This document shows, one piece after another, positions 1 through 8,784 of a stretch of 64,000 nt of DNA (position 1 is the first letter of the stretch; the number at the start of each line of letters is the position of its first letter). This stretch comes from Hydrogenophaga sp. (GTDB lineage: Bacteria; Pseudomonadota; Gammaproteobacteria; Burkholderiales; Burkholderiaceae_C): positions 1 to 64,000 of the forward strand of contig NZ_JAHBZK010000004.1 of NCBI RefSeq assembly GCF_019635465.1. The letters run 5' to 3'. Both the position numbers and the translations under genes were made by a program. The notes under the pieces are model-generated. The model saw only the letters and a program-made list of their open reading frames with translations. It was not told the DNA's origin and did no database searches.

Positions 1-1
1 G

Positions 2-1399
2 CGCGCCTGCGCCGCGGCCGACCGCACCGGCCACGCCATGCTGCACACGCTGTACCAGCAGAACGTGGCAGCCCGCACCACCTTCTTCGTCGAATGGATG
101 GCGCTCGATCTGGTGCGCGATGCCGAGGGCGACGTGGTCGGTGTGACCGCACTCGAGATGGAGACCGGTGAGGTCTACATGCTCGAAGCCAAGACCACGT
201 TGCTGGCCACCGGCGGCGCGGGCCGCATCTTTGCGGCCTCCACCAACGCCTTCATCAACACCGGCGACGGCCTGGGCATGGCGGCACGCGCCGGCATCCC
301 GCTGCAGGACATGGAGTTCTGGCAGTTCCACCCCACCGGCGTGGCCGGTGCTGGCGTGTTGCTGACCGAAGGCTGCCGTGGTGAAGGTGCCTTCCTGGTC
401 AACAGCGAGGGCGAGCGCTTCATGGAACGCTATGCCCCGACGCTGAAGGATCTGGCACCGCGCGACTTCGTCTCGCGCTGCATGGACCAGGAGATCAAGG
501 AAGGCCGTGGCTGTGGTCCCAACAAGGACTACGTGCTGCTGAACTTCAGCTACCTGAGCGCCGACACCATCCACAAACGCCTGCCCTCGGTGTACGAGAT
601 CGGCGTGAACTTCGCCAACGTCGACATCACGCGCGAGCCGATCCCCGTGGTGCCGACCATCCACTACCAGATGGGTGGCATCCCGACCAACGTGAATGGC
701 CAGGTCGTCGTGCCCGATGGCGCGGGCAGCCAAAAGGTGGTCAACGGCCTGTATGCGGTGGGCGAGTGCTCCTGCGTGAGCGTGCACGGCGCCAACCGCC
801 TGGGCACCAACTCGCTGCTGGACCTGCTGGTGTTCGGCCGCGCGGCCGGCAACCACATCGTCCAGTACAACGACAAGAACAAGACCCACAAGCCCGTGCC
901 CAAGGACGGCGCAGACTTCACGATGTCGCGCCTGGCCCGCCTGGACAGCACCACCAGCGGCGAGTACGCGCAGAACGTGGCCAACGACATCCGCGCCGCG
1001 ATGCAACAGCATGCGGGCGTGTTCCGCACCCAGGCCGGCATGGACGAAGGCGTGCAGAAGATCAACGCCATGCGCGAGCGCGTGGCCGGCATCGAACTCA
1101 AGGACAAGTCCAAGGTGTTCAACACCGCGCGCATCGAAGCGCTGGAGGTCGAGAACCTCATGGAATGCGCCCAGGCGACCATGACCTCGGCGGCAGCCCG
1201 CAAGGAATGCCGCGGCGCCCACACGGTGTACGACTACGAGCGCCCCGCCGACGACGCGCAATACCCGCTGGGCCGCAACGACGCCGACTGGATGAAGCAC
1301 ACGCTTTGGCACAGCGCCGACAACTCGCTGACCTACAAGCCGGTGAACCTCAAGCCGCTGACCGTCGAGTCCGTGCCGCCCAAGGTCCGCACGTTCTGA
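2..1399 (+). CDS. sdhA: Succinate dehydrogenase flavoprotein subunit, 5' end missing
   Basis: This is the catalytic FAD subunit of respiratory complex II, which oxidises succinate to fumarate on the cytoplasmic face of the membrane. The reading frame is open from the left edge (frame starting at base 2, encoding [20 protein letters not shown]), so the N-terminal FAD-binding part lies outside the window. Visible family signatures are FHPTG at about 331-345, the [14 protein letters not shown] block near 786-827, and the C-terminal [12 protein letters not shown] segment with conserved Arg and His. sdhB follows after 19 bases and sdhE and gltA after that, as usual in beta-proteobacteria. The family is certain; only the start is unknown. 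Confidence 0.97.
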   Translation, partial: RACAAADRTGHAMLHTLYQQNVAARTTFFVEWMALDLVRDAEGDVVGVTALEMETGEVYMLEAKTTLLATGGAGRIFAASTNAFINTGDGLGMAARAGIPLQDMEFWQFHPTGVAGAGVLLTEGCRGEGAFLVNSEGERFMERYAPTLKDLAPRDFVSRCMDQEIKEGRGCGPNKDYVLLNFSYLSADTIHKRLPSVYEIGVNFANVDITREPIPVVPTIHYQMGGIPTNVNGQVVVPDGAGSQKVVNGLYAVGECSCVSVHGANRLGTNSLLDLLVFGRAAGNHIVQYNDKNKTHKPVPKDGADFTMSRLARLDSTTSGEYAQNVANDIRAAMQQHAGVFRTQAGMDEGVQKINAMRERVAGIELKDKSKVFNTARIEALEVENLMECAQATMTSAAARKECRGAHTVYDYERPADDAQYPLGRNDADWMKHTLWHSADNSLTYKPVNLKPLTVESVPPKVRTF

Positions 1400-1418
1400 G
1401 CACGCCCCGGAGAAGAAC

Positions 1419-2123
1419 ATGGCACTTCGCACTTTCAAGATCTATCGCTACGACCCCGAAAAGGACGCCAAGCCCTACATGCAGACCATCCAGGTCGAGC
1501 TCGACGGGCACGAGCGCATGCTGCTCGACGCGCTGATGAAGCTCAAGGCGGTGGACCCGTCGATCTCGTTCCGCCGCTCCTGCCGCGAAGGCGTGTGCGG
1601 CTCGGACGCGATGAACATCAACGGCAAGAACGGTCTGGCCTGCCTGACCAACATGAACACGCTCAAGGGCGACATCGTGCTCAAGCCCCTGCCCGGCCTG
1701 CCGGTGGTGCGCGACCTGATCGTCGACATGACGCTGTTCTTCAAGCAGTACCACAGCATCAAGCCCTACCTCATCAACGAGTCGATCGCACCCGAGAAAG
1801 AGCGTCTGCAGTCGCCCGAAGAGCGCGAAGAGCTCAACGGCCTGTACGAATGCATTCTGTGCGCCAGCTGCTCGACCAGCTGCCCCAGCTTCTGGTGGAA
1901 CCCGGACAAGTTCGTGGGTCCGGCCGGTCTGCTGCAGGCCTACCGCTTTATCGCCGACAGCCGTGACCAGGCCACCAGCGAGCGCCTCGACAACCTCGAG
2001 GACCCGTACCGCCTGTTCCGCTGCCACACCATCATGAACTGCGTCGATGTCTGCCCCAAGGGTCTGAACCCCACCAAGGCCATCGGCAAGATCAAGGAAA
2101 TGATGGTGCTGCGCTCGGTCTGA
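1419..2123 (+). CDS. sdhB: Succinate dehydrogenase iron-sulfur subunit
   Basis: SdhB carries electrons from the SdhA flavin to ubiquinone through three iron-sulfur clusters. The 234-residue length is normal. The N-terminal ferredoxin-like domain has the 2Fe-2S cysteines (SCREGVCGSDAMN, then GLAC). The C-terminal helical domain has CILCASCSTSCP for the 4Fe-4S cluster and CHTIMNCVDVCPKGLNP for the 3Fe-4S cluster. A GGAGAAG ribosome-binding site precedes the ATG. It sits between sdhA and sdhE in one transcription unit. No anomalies seen. Confidence 0.98.
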   Translation: MALRTFKIYRYDPEKDAKPYMQTIQVELDGHERMLLDALMKLKAVDPSISFRRSCREGVCGSDAMNINGKNGLACLTNMNTLKGDIVLKPLPGLPVVRDLIVDMTLFFKQYHSIKPYLINESIAPEKERLQSPEEREELNGLYECILCASCSTSCPSFWWNPDKFVGPAGLLQAYRFIADSRDQATSERLDNLEDPYRLFRCHTIMNCVDVCPKGLNPTKAIGKIKEMMVLRSV

Positions 2124-2140
2124 GCACCATCCCAGAGCCC

Positions 2141-2446
2141 ATGAACGGCGGCGACAACGCCCTGCTGGACGAACGCGGCTTGAGCAAGCTGCGCTGGCGC
2201 TGCCGTCGTGGGCTGCTCGAGAACGATCTGTTCATCGAGCGATTCTTCGAGCGGCACGCATCTTGCCTGACCGTTGGGCAGGCCAATGCGCTGGGCGCGT
2301 TGATGGACCTGTCCGACAACGACCTGCTGGATCTGCTGCTCGGCCGCAAGCCCCTCGAGGGCGAACTCGCACGCGACGACGTGCAGCGGGTCCTTGACCT
2401 GCTGCGCGGCGTCAGCCCAACCACCAGTACCGAGGAACCTGCATGA
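2141..2446 (+). CDS. sdhE: FAD assembly factor SdhE
   Basis: This is a small helical protein of 101 residues in the SdhE/YgfY (DUF339) family, which promotes covalent attachment of FAD to SdhA. The diagnostic R-G-x-x-E motif is present in [14 protein letters not shown] near residues 23-36, followed by [16 protein letters not shown], typical of the family. Its place directly after sdhAB supports the call. The stop overlaps the gltA start (ATGA at 2443-2446), so the two are probably translationally coupled. The C-terminal Ser/Thr-rich tail is longer than in E. coli SdhE. Confidence 0.93.
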   Translation: MNGGDNALLDERGLSKLRWRCRRGLLENDLFIERFFERHASCLTVGQANALGALMDLSDNDLLDLLLGRKPLEGELARDDVQRVLDLLRGVSPTTSTEEPA

Positions 2447-3753
2447 AACCCGTCGACAACAAAGCCACCCTGACGTTCTCCAACGGCAGCCCCAGCGTCG
2501 AACTGCCCGTGTATGGCGGCAACATCGGCCCGGACGTGATCGACATCCGCAAGCTGTATGCGCAGACGGGCATGTTCACCTACGACCCGGGCTTCCTGTC
2601 CACGGCGTCGTGCCAGTCGGCCATCACCTACATCGACGGCGACAAGGGCGAGCTGCTGTACCGCGGCTACCCCATCGAGCAGCTGGCCACCAACTGCGAC
2701 TACCTCGACGTGTGCTACCTGCTGCTCAAGGGCGAACTGCCCGACGAGACGCAGCGTACCGAGTTCCACAAGCTCGTGACCAACCACACCATGGTCAACG
2801 AGCAGATGCAGTTCTTCCTGCGGGGCTTCCGCCGCGACGCGCACCCCATGGCCATCCTCACGGGCCTGGTCGGCGGCCTGTCGGCCTTCTATCACGACAG
2901 CACCGACATCAATAACCCGGAGCACCGCGAAATCGCCGCGATCCGCCTGATCGCCAAGATGCCGACGCTGGTGGCACTGGCCTATAAGTACAAGATGGGT
3001 CAGCCCTACATGTACCCGCAGAACAGCCTGTCCTACGCAGGCAACTTCATGCGCATGATGTTCGGCACCCCGTGCGAGGACTACGTGGTCAACCCGGTGC
3101 TCGAGCGCGCGCTGGACCGGATCTTCATCCTGCACGCCGACCACGAACAAAACGCTTCCACCTCGACCGTGCGGCTGTGTGCTTCGTCGGGCACCAACCC
3201 GTTCGCGGCCATTGCCGCGGGCGTGGCCTGCCTGTGGGGCCCTGCCCACGGTGGTGCCAACGAGGCCTGTCTGAACATGCTGGAAGACATCCAGCGCGAC
3301 GGCGGCGTTGCCAAGGTCGGCGAGTTCATGGAGAAGGTCAAGGACAAGAACTCCGGCGTGAAGCTGATGGGCTTCGGTCACCGCGTGTACAAGAACTACG
3401 ACCCGCGCGCCAAGCTCATGCAGGAAACCTGCAACGAAGTGCTGCAGGAGCTCGGTCTTGAGAATGACCCGCTGTTCAAGCTGGCCAAGCAGCTCGAGAA
3501 GATCGCCCTGGAAGACGACTACTTCGTGCAACGCAAGCTGTACCCGAACGTGGACTTCTACTCCGGCATCGTGCAGCGCGCCATCGGCATTCCGGTCAAC
3601 CTGTTCACCGGCATCTTTGCGCTGGCGCGCACGGTCGGCTGGATCGCCCAGCTCAACGAAATGATCGGCGATCCTGAGTACAAGATCGGCCGTCCACGTC
3701 AACTGTTCACCGGCTCGCCGCGCCGCGACGTGCCGGCCGCCGCCAAGAAGTGA
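2443..3753 (+). CDS. gltA: Citrate synthase, type II
   Basis: It condenses oxaloacetate and acetyl-CoA to citrate at the entry of the TCA cycle. At 436 residues it has the length of the hexameric, NADH-sensitive type II enzymes of Gram-negative bacteria. Active-site blocks are [12 protein letters not shown] (His near residue 269), [15 protein letters not shown] (second His) and [14 protein letters not shown] (Asp). An AGGA ribosome-binding site lies upstream of the ATG, which overlaps the sdhE stop. The gene is followed at once by a strong intrinsic terminator, so it ends the sdh-gltA operon. Confidence 0.98.
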   Translation: MKPVDNKATLTFSNGSPSVELPVYGGNIGPDVIDIRKLYAQTGMFTYDPGFLSTASCQSAITYIDGDKGELLYRGYPIEQLATNCDYLDVCYLLLKGELPDETQRTEFHKLVTNHTMVNEQMQFFLRGFRRDAHPMAILTGLVGGLSAFYHDSTDINNPEHREIAAIRLIAKMPTLVALAYKYKMGQPYMYPQNSLSYAGNFMRMMFGTPCEDYVVNPVLERALDRIFILHADHEQNASTSTVRLCASSGTNPFAAIAAGVACLWGPAHGGANEACLNMLEDIQRDGGVAKVGEFMEKVKDKNSGVKLMGFGHRVYKNYDPRAKLMQETCNEVLQELGLENDPLFKLAKQLEKIALEDDYFVQRKLYPNVDFYSGIVQRAIGIPVNLFTGIFALARTVGWIAQLNEMIGDPEYKIGRPRQLFTGSPRRDVPAAAKK

Positions 3754-3781
3754 TGCTGAACTGCGCAAGCTGACACTTGCA

Positions 3782-3823
3782 AACACCCGCCCAGGCGAAT
3801 GCCTCGGCGGGTGTTGTCTTTCT
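3782..3823 (+). terminator. Rho-independent terminator after gltA
   Basis: AACACCCGCC (3782-3791) pairs perfectly with GGCGGGTGTT (3806-3815). Inside it AGGC pairs with GCCT around a GAAT loop, with one C-C mismatch between the two stems. A T-rich stretch (GTCTTTCT) follows. It lies 28 bases after the gltA stop and before leuC, so it should separate the TCA operon from the leucine operon. Confidence 0.85.
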
Positions 3824-3875
3824 ACAGCCCGTAGAATCGTCGACCGGCCCACGAACGACCGATCAGAGACAAGCC

Positions 3876-5297
3876 ATGGCCCGCACGCTGTACGACAAGA
3901 TCTGGGACGAACACATCGTCCATACCGAAGAAGACGGCACCGCCGTTCTCTACATCGACCGCCATCTGGTGCACGAAGTCACCAGTCCGCAGGCTTTTGA
4001 AGGCCTGCGCGAACAGGGCCGAAAGGTCTGGCGCGTCAGCTCGGTTGTGGCCACCGCCGACCACAACACACCCACCACCGGCTGGGAACGCGGCTATGAC
4101 GGCATTGCCGACCCGATCAGCAAAGAGCAGATCACCACGCTGGACGCCAACATTGCCGAATTTGGCGCGGCAGCGTTCTTCCCTTTCCTGTCGCAACGAC
4201 AGGGCATCGTGCACGTGATCGGTCCCGAGAGTGGCGCCACGCTGCCCGGCATGACCGTTGTGTGCGGCGACTCGCACACCAGCACGCACGGCGCCTTCGG
4301 TGCCCTGGCCCACGGCATTGGCACCAGCGAAGTCGAGCACGTCCTCGCCACCCAGACGCTGCTGGCCAAGAAGGCCAAAAACATGCTGATCAAGGTGGAA
4401 GGTCAGTTGGCCAAGGGCGTGACCGCCAAGGACGTGGTGCTGGCCATCATCGGGCGCATCGGCACCGCGGGCGGCACGGGCTACACGATTGAATTCGCCG
4501 GCAGCGCCATCCGCTCGCTGTCGATGGAAGGCCGCATGACCGTGTGCAACATGGCCATCGAAGCGGGCGCACGCGCCGGTCTGGTGGCGGTGGACGACAA
4601 AACCATCGAGTACGTCAAAGGCCGTCCCCTCGCGCCGCAGGGCGTGGAATGGGATCAGGCAGTCAACTACTGGCGCACCCTGCATTCCGACCCCGGCGCT
4701 ACCTTCGACACCGTGGTCGAACTCGACGCCACGAAAATCGTGCCGCAGGTGACCTGGGGCACCTCGCCCGAGATGGTTCTCGGCATCGATGCGCGCGTCC
4801 CCGACCCCGACAAGGAAAAGGACGCCACCAAGCGTGGCGCGATCGAACGCGCCCTGACCTACATGGCACTCGAACCCGGCAAAGCCATGAACGACATCTT
4901 CGTTGACAAGGTGTTCATCGGCTCCTGCACCAACAGCCGCATCGAAGACATGCGTGAAGCCGCCGCCATGGTGAAGAAGCTGGGCCAGCGAGTCGCCAAA
5001 AACGTCAAGCTGGCCATGGTGGTGCCCGGCTCCGGGCTGGTGAAGGCCCAGGCGGAACGCGAGGGTCTGCACGAGATATTCAAGGCCGCGGGCTTCGAAT
5101 GGCGCGAGCCGGGCTGCAGCATGTGCCTGGCCATGAACGCCGACCGCCTGGAACCCGGCGAGCGCTGCGCCTCGACCAGCAACCGCAACTTTGAAGGTCG
5201 CCAGGGCGCTGGCGGTCGCACGCACCTGGTCTCACCGGCCATGGCCGCGGCCGCCGCCGTGCACGGCCATTTTGTCGACGTTCGCACCCTGGCCTGA
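3876..5297 (+). CDS. leuC: 3-isopropylmalate dehydratase large subunit
   Basis: LeuC with LeuD isomerises 2-isopropylmalate to 3-isopropylmalate, the second step of leucine synthesis, using a labile 4Fe-4S cluster. The start chosen is the ATG giving [15 protein letters not shown], the canonical N-terminus, and 473 residues; the frame is open further upstream but would run through the gltA terminator. Cluster ligands are [13 protein letters not shown] and the pair in [15 protein letters not shown], and [15 protein letters not shown] is typical of aconitase-type enzymes. Next come the small lipoprotein gene and leuD. Confidence 0.97.
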   Translation: MARTLYDKIWDEHIVHTEEDGTAVLYIDRHLVHEVTSPQAFEGLREQGRKVWRVSSVVATADHNTPTTGWERGYDGIADPISKEQITTLDANIAEFGAAAFFPFLSQRQGIVHVIGPESGATLPGMTVVCGDSHTSTHGAFGALAHGIGTSEVEHVLATQTLLAKKAKNMLIKVEGQLAKGVTAKDVVLAIIGRIGTAGGTGYTIEFAGSAIRSLSMEGRMTVCNMAIEAGARAGLVAVDDKTIEYVKGRPLAPQGVEWDQAVNYWRTLHSDPGATFDTVVELDATKIVPQVTWGTSPEMVLGIDARVPDPDKEKDATKRGAIERALTYMALEPGKAMNDIFVDKVFIGSCTNSRIEDMREAAAMVKKLGQRVAKNVKLAMVVPGSGLVKAQAEREGLHEIFKAAGFEWREPGCSMCLAMNADRLEPGERCASTSNRNFEGRQGAGGRTHLVSPAMAAAAAVHGHFVDVRTLA

Positions 5298-5328
5298 GCG
5301 TCCCGTCCATCCGCCAAAGGAGATCCGC

Positions 5329-5490
5329 ATGAAACGCATCCCATGGTTCATCGCCGCTGCGGCCGTGTGCGCCGCGCTTGCCGGTTGCAACACCTGGAGC
5401 GGCGTCAAGCAAGACGCCAAGGAAGTCGGTCAGGCCGCCGGCAAGGGCATTGAAAAGGCCGGCGAAAAAATTCAGGACGTGGCCAAGTAA
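5329..5490 (+). CDS. Entericidin-like small lipoprotein
   Basis: This 53-residue secreted lipoprotein has a Lys/Arg-initiated signal peptide (MKRIPWFIAAAAVCAALAGC) ending in the lipobox L-A-G-C with the acylated Cys at residue 20. The charged, Gly/Lys-rich helix after it (KEVGQAAGKGIEKAGEKIQD) is typical of the entericidin A/B family (PF08085). AAGGAG lies upstream of the ATG. It is inserted between leuC and leuD, 31 and 9 bases away, and is probably co-transcribed. Entericidins were described as a toxin/antidote pair in E. coli; only one member is present here and its role is unknown. Confidence 0.85.
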   Translation: MKRIPWFIAAAAVCAALAGCNTWSGVKQDAKEVGQAAGKGIEKAGEKIQDVAK

Positions 5491-5499
5491 GGCAAGGCG

Positions 5500-6150
5500 A
5501 TGCAGAAGTTCACAGTGCACAAGGGGCTCGTGGCCCCGATGGATCGCGACAACGTCGACACCGACGCCATCATTCCGAAGCAGTTTCTGAAGTCGATCCG
5601 CAAGACCGGTTTCGGACCCAACCTGTTCGACGAGTGGCGCTACCTCGACAAGGGCGAACCCGGTCAAGACCAGACCAAGCGCAAGCCCAATCCGGACTTC
5701 ATCCTCAATCTGCCGCGCTACACCGGTGCGTCGGTGCTGCTGGCGCGCAAGAACTTCGGCTGCGGCTCCAGCCGCGAACACGCGCCCTGGGCCATTGAGC
5801 AATACGGCTTTCGCGCGCTGATCGCCCCCAGTTTCGCCGACATCTTCTTCAACAACTGCTTCAAAAACGGCCTGCTGCCCATCGTGCTGCCCGAGGCCAC
5901 GGTATCGCGCCTGTTCGACGAGGTCGCGGCGTTTCCCGGATACAGCCTCACGATCGACCTGGAGCGCCAGGTGATCGTTGAACCACAAGGCGGCGAGATC
6001 GCGTTCGACGTGCAGCCGTTTCGCAAGTACTGCCTGCTCAATGGCCTGGACGACATCGGTTTGACCTTGCGCCACAAAGACAAGATCACCGCCTACGAAG
6101 CCGAGCGCCTGGCCACCAAGCCCTGGCTCGCCCATACCCTCAACGGCTGA
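5500..6150 (+). CDS. leuD: 3-isopropylmalate dehydratase small subunit
   Basis: This is the swivelling-domain partner of LeuC. The 216 residues start [20 protein letters not shown], and contain the diagnostic [20 protein letters not shown] motif near residues 85-105 and the [15 protein letters not shown] block. An AAGG element lies just before the ATG, only nine bases after the entericidin-like gene. leuB follows after 16 bases. Length and motifs are normal for the bacterial leucine enzyme as opposed to homoaconitase. Confidence 0.97.
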   Translation: MQKFTVHKGLVAPMDRDNVDTDAIIPKQFLKSIRKTGFGPNLFDEWRYLDKGEPGQDQTKRKPNPDFILNLPRYTGASVLLARKNFGCGSSREHAPWAIEQYGFRALIAPSFADIFFNNCFKNGLLPIVLPEATVSRLFDEVAAFPGYSLTIDLERQVIVEPQGGEIAFDVQPFRKYCLLNGLDDIGLTLRHKDKITAYEAERLATKPWLAHTLNG

Positions 6151-6166
6151 CAGACAGCCTTGCCAA

Positions 6167-7237
6167 ATGAAGATTGCAGTTCTCCCCGGTGACGGCATCG
6201 GCACCGAAATCGTTGCCGAAGCGGTCAAGGTGCTCCAGGCGCTGGACCTGTCGTTTGAGATGGAATCCGCCCCCGTGGGCGGTGCCGCCTACGAGGCACA
6301 TGGTCACCCGCTGCCGGAATCGACGTTGAAGCTGGCGCAGCAGGCCGACGCCGTGCTGTTCGGTGCGGTGGGCGACTGGAAATACGACAAGCTCGAACGC
6401 GCATTGCGCCCCGAGCAGGCGATCCTGGGTTTGCGCAAGCACATGGGGCTGTTCGCCAACTTCCGTCCGGCCATCTGCTACCCCGAGCTGGTGGGTGCCT
6501 CCACCCTCAAGCCCGAGGTGATTTCGGGACTGGACATCCTCATCATCCGGGAGCTGACGGGCGACATTTACTTCGGCCAGCCTCGAGGCCGACGCACCGC
6601 GGCGGACGGGCACTTCCCGGGTGCTGACGAAGCCTTCGACACGATGCGCTACAGCAAGCCCGAGATCGAGCGCATTGCGCACGTGGCGTTTCAGGCGGCA
6701 CGCAAACGCAGCAAGAAGGTGACCAGCGTTGACAAGGCCAACGTGCTGGAGACCTTCCAGTTCTGGAAAGACGTGGTGACCGAAGTGCACGCGCAGTACC
6801 CGGATGTCGAGCTGGAGCACATGTACGTCGACAACGCTGCCATGCAACTGGTGCGCGCACCCAAGAAATTCGACGTGGTGGTCACCGGCAACATGTTTGG
6901 CGACATCCTGTCGGACGAGGCCTCCATGCTGACCGGCTCGATCGGCATGCTGCCCTCGGCCAGCCTCAATGCCAGCAACCAGGGTCTGTATGAGCCCAGC
7001 CACGGCAGCGCACCCGACATCGCGGGCAAAGGCGTGGCGAACCCATTGGCCACCATCCTGAGTGCGGCCATGATGTTGCGCTTCAGCCTCAATCAGGCCC
7101 AGGCGGCTGATCGCATCGAGGCGGCGGTGAAGGCGGTGCTGGCCCAGGGACTGCGCACCCCCGACATCCACAGCGAAGGCACCACCAAAGTCGGCACCGC
7201 TGAAATGGGTGCCGCCGTGGTGAAAGCGCTGCGCTGA
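6167..7237 (+). CDS. leuB: 3-isopropylmalate dehydrogenase
   Basis: It catalyses the NAD-dependent oxidative decarboxylation of 3-isopropylmalate to 2-oxoisocaproate. The 356-residue protein starts [16 protein letters not shown] and has the substrate-binding Arg region ([20 protein letters not shown]), the Tyr/Lys catalytic region ([13 protein letters not shown] and [13 protein letters not shown]), the Asp-containing [14 protein letters not shown] and the cofactor motif [15 protein letters not shown]. It is the last leu gene. A probable new promoter starts about 15 bases after its stop, so asd is likely transcribed separately as well as by read-through. Confidence 0.97.
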   Translation: MKIAVLPGDGIGTEIVAEAVKVLQALDLSFEMESAPVGGAAYEAHGHPLPESTLKLAQQADAVLFGAVGDWKYDKLERALRPEQAILGLRKHMGLFANFRPAICYPELVGASTLKPEVISGLDILIIRELTGDIYFGQPRGRRTAADGHFPGADEAFDTMRYSKPEIERIAHVAFQAARKRSKKVTSVDKANVLETFQFWKDVVTEVHAQYPDVELEHMYVDNAAMQLVRAPKKFDVVVTGNMFGDILSDEASMLTGSIGMLPSASLNASNQGLYEPSHGSAPDIAGKGVANPLATILSAAMMLRFSLNQAQAADRIEAAVKAVLAQGLRTPDIHSEGTTKVGTAEMGAAVVKALR

Positions 7238-7251
7238 CCGCTCGCCGGGCC

Positions 7252-7278
7252 TTGATCGGCCCGCGCTTGCACTACAAT
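7252..7278 (+). promoter_or_regulatory. Candidate sigma-70 promoter for the asd leader
   Basis: TTGATC (7252-7257) and a strong -10-like TACAAT (7273-7278) are separated by 15 bases, shorter than the ideal 17. The -10 ends nine bases before the ATG of the leader frame at 7287, so transcripts would start at or next to that ATG and the leader would be nearly leaderless. This is a visual match only. Confidence 0.5.
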
Positions 7279-7286
7279 CCGCGACC

Positions 7287-7388
7287 ATGTTTGCCGCCAG
7301 CCCGTTCCTGTTGAACACTGCATCCGCCGCCCTGGTGGGTGTCGCTGTGTGCGCAATCTCCACCAAAACCACGACCATTAAGGGCTGA
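7287..7388 (+). CDS. Putative Thr/Lys/Ile-rich leader peptide of asd
   Basis: This is a 33-codon frame, starting [19 protein letters not shown] and ending in the run [10 protein letters not shown] just before the stop. Thr, Lys and Ile are all made from the product of Asd. A cluster of these codons immediately before a stop, with alternative hairpins downstream and a biosynthetic gene next, is the usual layout of a transcription-attenuation leader such as thrL. There is no known homologue that I recognise, and the peptide itself probably has no function beyond ribosome stalling. The family assignment is inference. Confidence 0.55.
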   Translation: MFAASPFLLNTASAALVGVAVCAISTKTTTIKG

Positions 7389-7396
7389 CACAGCCT

Positions 7397-7446
7397 GGTT
7401 CGTCGTGCGCCCTCCCCGGCCAGACGAGCCGGGCGAGTCGGTCTGG
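7397..7446 (+). promoter_or_regulatory. Candidate attenuator: mutually exclusive hairpins before asd
   Basis: Three stems compete in the RNA after the leader stop. Stem C pairs GGTTCGTC (7397-7404) with GACGAGCC (7423-7430), with one G-U pair. Stem A pairs CCCGGC (7415-7420) with GCCGGG (7428-7433). Stem B pairs CCAGAC (7420-7425) with GTCTGG (7441-7446). A ribosome stalled on the Thr/Lys/Ile codons would leave stem C free to form; one reaching the stop at 7386-7388 would cover its left arm and favour A or B. No U-tract follows, so the output could be Rho-dependent or translational. Confidence 0.5.
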
Positions 7447-7483
7447 TCAACACCGGATCACTTCACTGAAAGGGCGAACTGCA

Positions 7484-8614
7484 ATGAGCAAATTGGTAGG
7501 CTTGGTTGGCTGGCGCGGCATGGTGGGCTCCGTGCTGATGGACCGCATGGTCGAAGAAGGCGACTTCGACCTCATCGAACCCATCTTCTTCTCCACCTCC
7601 AATGCGGGTGGTGCAGCACCGGCCATGGCCAAGAACGAAGCCAAACTGCTGGACGCCAACAACATCGATGCGCTCAAGCGCTGTGACATCGTCATTACCT
7701 GCCAAGGGGGCGACTACACCACCGATGTCTTCCCCAAGTTGCGCGCGGCCGGCTGGAACGGCCACTGGATCGACGCCGCCTCTTCCCTGCGCATGAAGAA
7801 CGACGCGGTCATCGTGCTCGACCCCGTGAACATGCCGGTCATCAAGGACGCATTGGCCAAAGGCGGTCGCAACTGGATTGGTGGCAACTGCACCGTGAGC
7901 TGCATGCTGATGGGTGTGGGCGCGCTCTACAAAGCGGGACTGGTTGAGTGGATGAGCACACAGACCTACCAGGCCGCCAGCGGCGGCGGCGCTCAGCACA
8001 TGCGCGAGTTGCTCACCCAATACGGCACGCTCAATGCCGAGGTCAAGGCGCTGCTGGACGACCCCAAGAGCGCCATTCTGGAAATTGACCGCAAGGTGAT
8101 CGCCAAACAACGCGCACTTTCCGGGTCGGACGTTGCCAACTTCGGCGTGCCGCTGGGCGGTTCGCTCATTCCCTGGATCGACAAGGACATGGGCAACGGC
8201 GTGTCCCGCGAAGAGTGGAAGGGCATGGCCGAGACCAACAAGATTCTTGGCCAGGGCGAGGGTTTCAACGCACCCGCCGTGCCAGTTGATGGTTTCTGCG
8301 TGCGAGTGGGCGCCATGCGGTGCCACTCACAGGCACTGACCTTCAAGCTGCGCAAGGACGTACCGCTGGCCGACATCGAGGCCATGATCGCTGCGGACAA
8401 CCCGTGGGTCAAAATGGTGCCCAACACCCGGGAGGACACCATGCGCGACCTCACGCCGGTGGCGGTGACGGGCACCATGTCGATTCCGGTCGGTCGCCTG
8501 CGAAAAATGGCGATGGGGCCGGAATACCTCGGCGCCTTCACCATTGGCGACCAGCTGCTGTGGGGTGCCGCGGAGCCGTTGCGCCGCATGCTGCGGATTC
8601 TGTTGCAGGACTGA
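7484..8614 (+). CDS. asd: Aspartate-semialdehyde dehydrogenase
   Basis: It reduces aspartyl phosphate to aspartate semialdehyde, the branch-point precursor of lysine/diaminopimelate, threonine, methionine and isoleucine. The 376-residue length fits the Gram-negative (E. coli-type) enzyme. The N-terminal NADP-binding loop is [17 protein letters not shown], the catalytic Cys lies in [12 protein letters not shown], and the acid/base His is in AMRCHSQ. An AAAGGG element lies upstream. The 246-base gap after leuB contains the leader and attenuator described separately. Confidence 0.97.
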   Translation: MSKLVGLVGWRGMVGSVLMDRMVEEGDFDLIEPIFFSTSNAGGAAPAMAKNEAKLLDANNIDALKRCDIVITCQGGDYTTDVFPKLRAAGWNGHWIDAASSLRMKNDAVIVLDPVNMPVIKDALAKGGRNWIGGNCTVSCMLMGVGALYKAGLVEWMSTQTYQAASGGGAQHMRELLTQYGTLNAEVKALLDDPKSAILEIDRKVIAKQRALSGSDVANFGVPLGGSLIPWIDKDMGNGVSREEWKGMAETNKILGQGEGFNAPAVPVDGFCVRVGAMRCHSQALTFKLRKDVPLADIEAMIAADNPWVKMVPNTREDTMRDLTPVAVTGTMSIPVGRLRKMAMGPEYLGAFTIGDQLLWGAAEPLRRMLRILLQD

Positions 8615-8641
8615 GTCTCACCCCGGGGGGTAGGTGCGAGG

Positions 8642-8673
8642 CCGTTCTCGTTGCAGGTGAACAACGGGAACGG
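8642..8673. other. Hairpin between asd and fimV
   Basis: CCGTTCTCGTTG (8642-8653) pairs with CAACGGGAACGG (8662-8673) over 12 bases, with one G-U pair and an 8-base loop. No T-run follows on either strand, so it is not a classical terminator. It is the only structure I see in the 170 bases between asd and fimV. Confidence 0.5.
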
Positions 8674-8784
8674 GCCCCCTCGCAGTGACGAGCGGTAGCC
8701 TCAGAAACTCAAGCGGATTCTCAGCTTGTAACCGTAATCCGTTGATGTTAAGGTCAATTCTCGGTTTTTGACGTCGAGGTTCCA

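Noticed and set aside
2092-3852. Open frame of 586 codons on the minus strand opposite sdhE/gltA
   Set aside because: Same antisense artefact; it also crosses the gltA terminator and has no recognisable family features.
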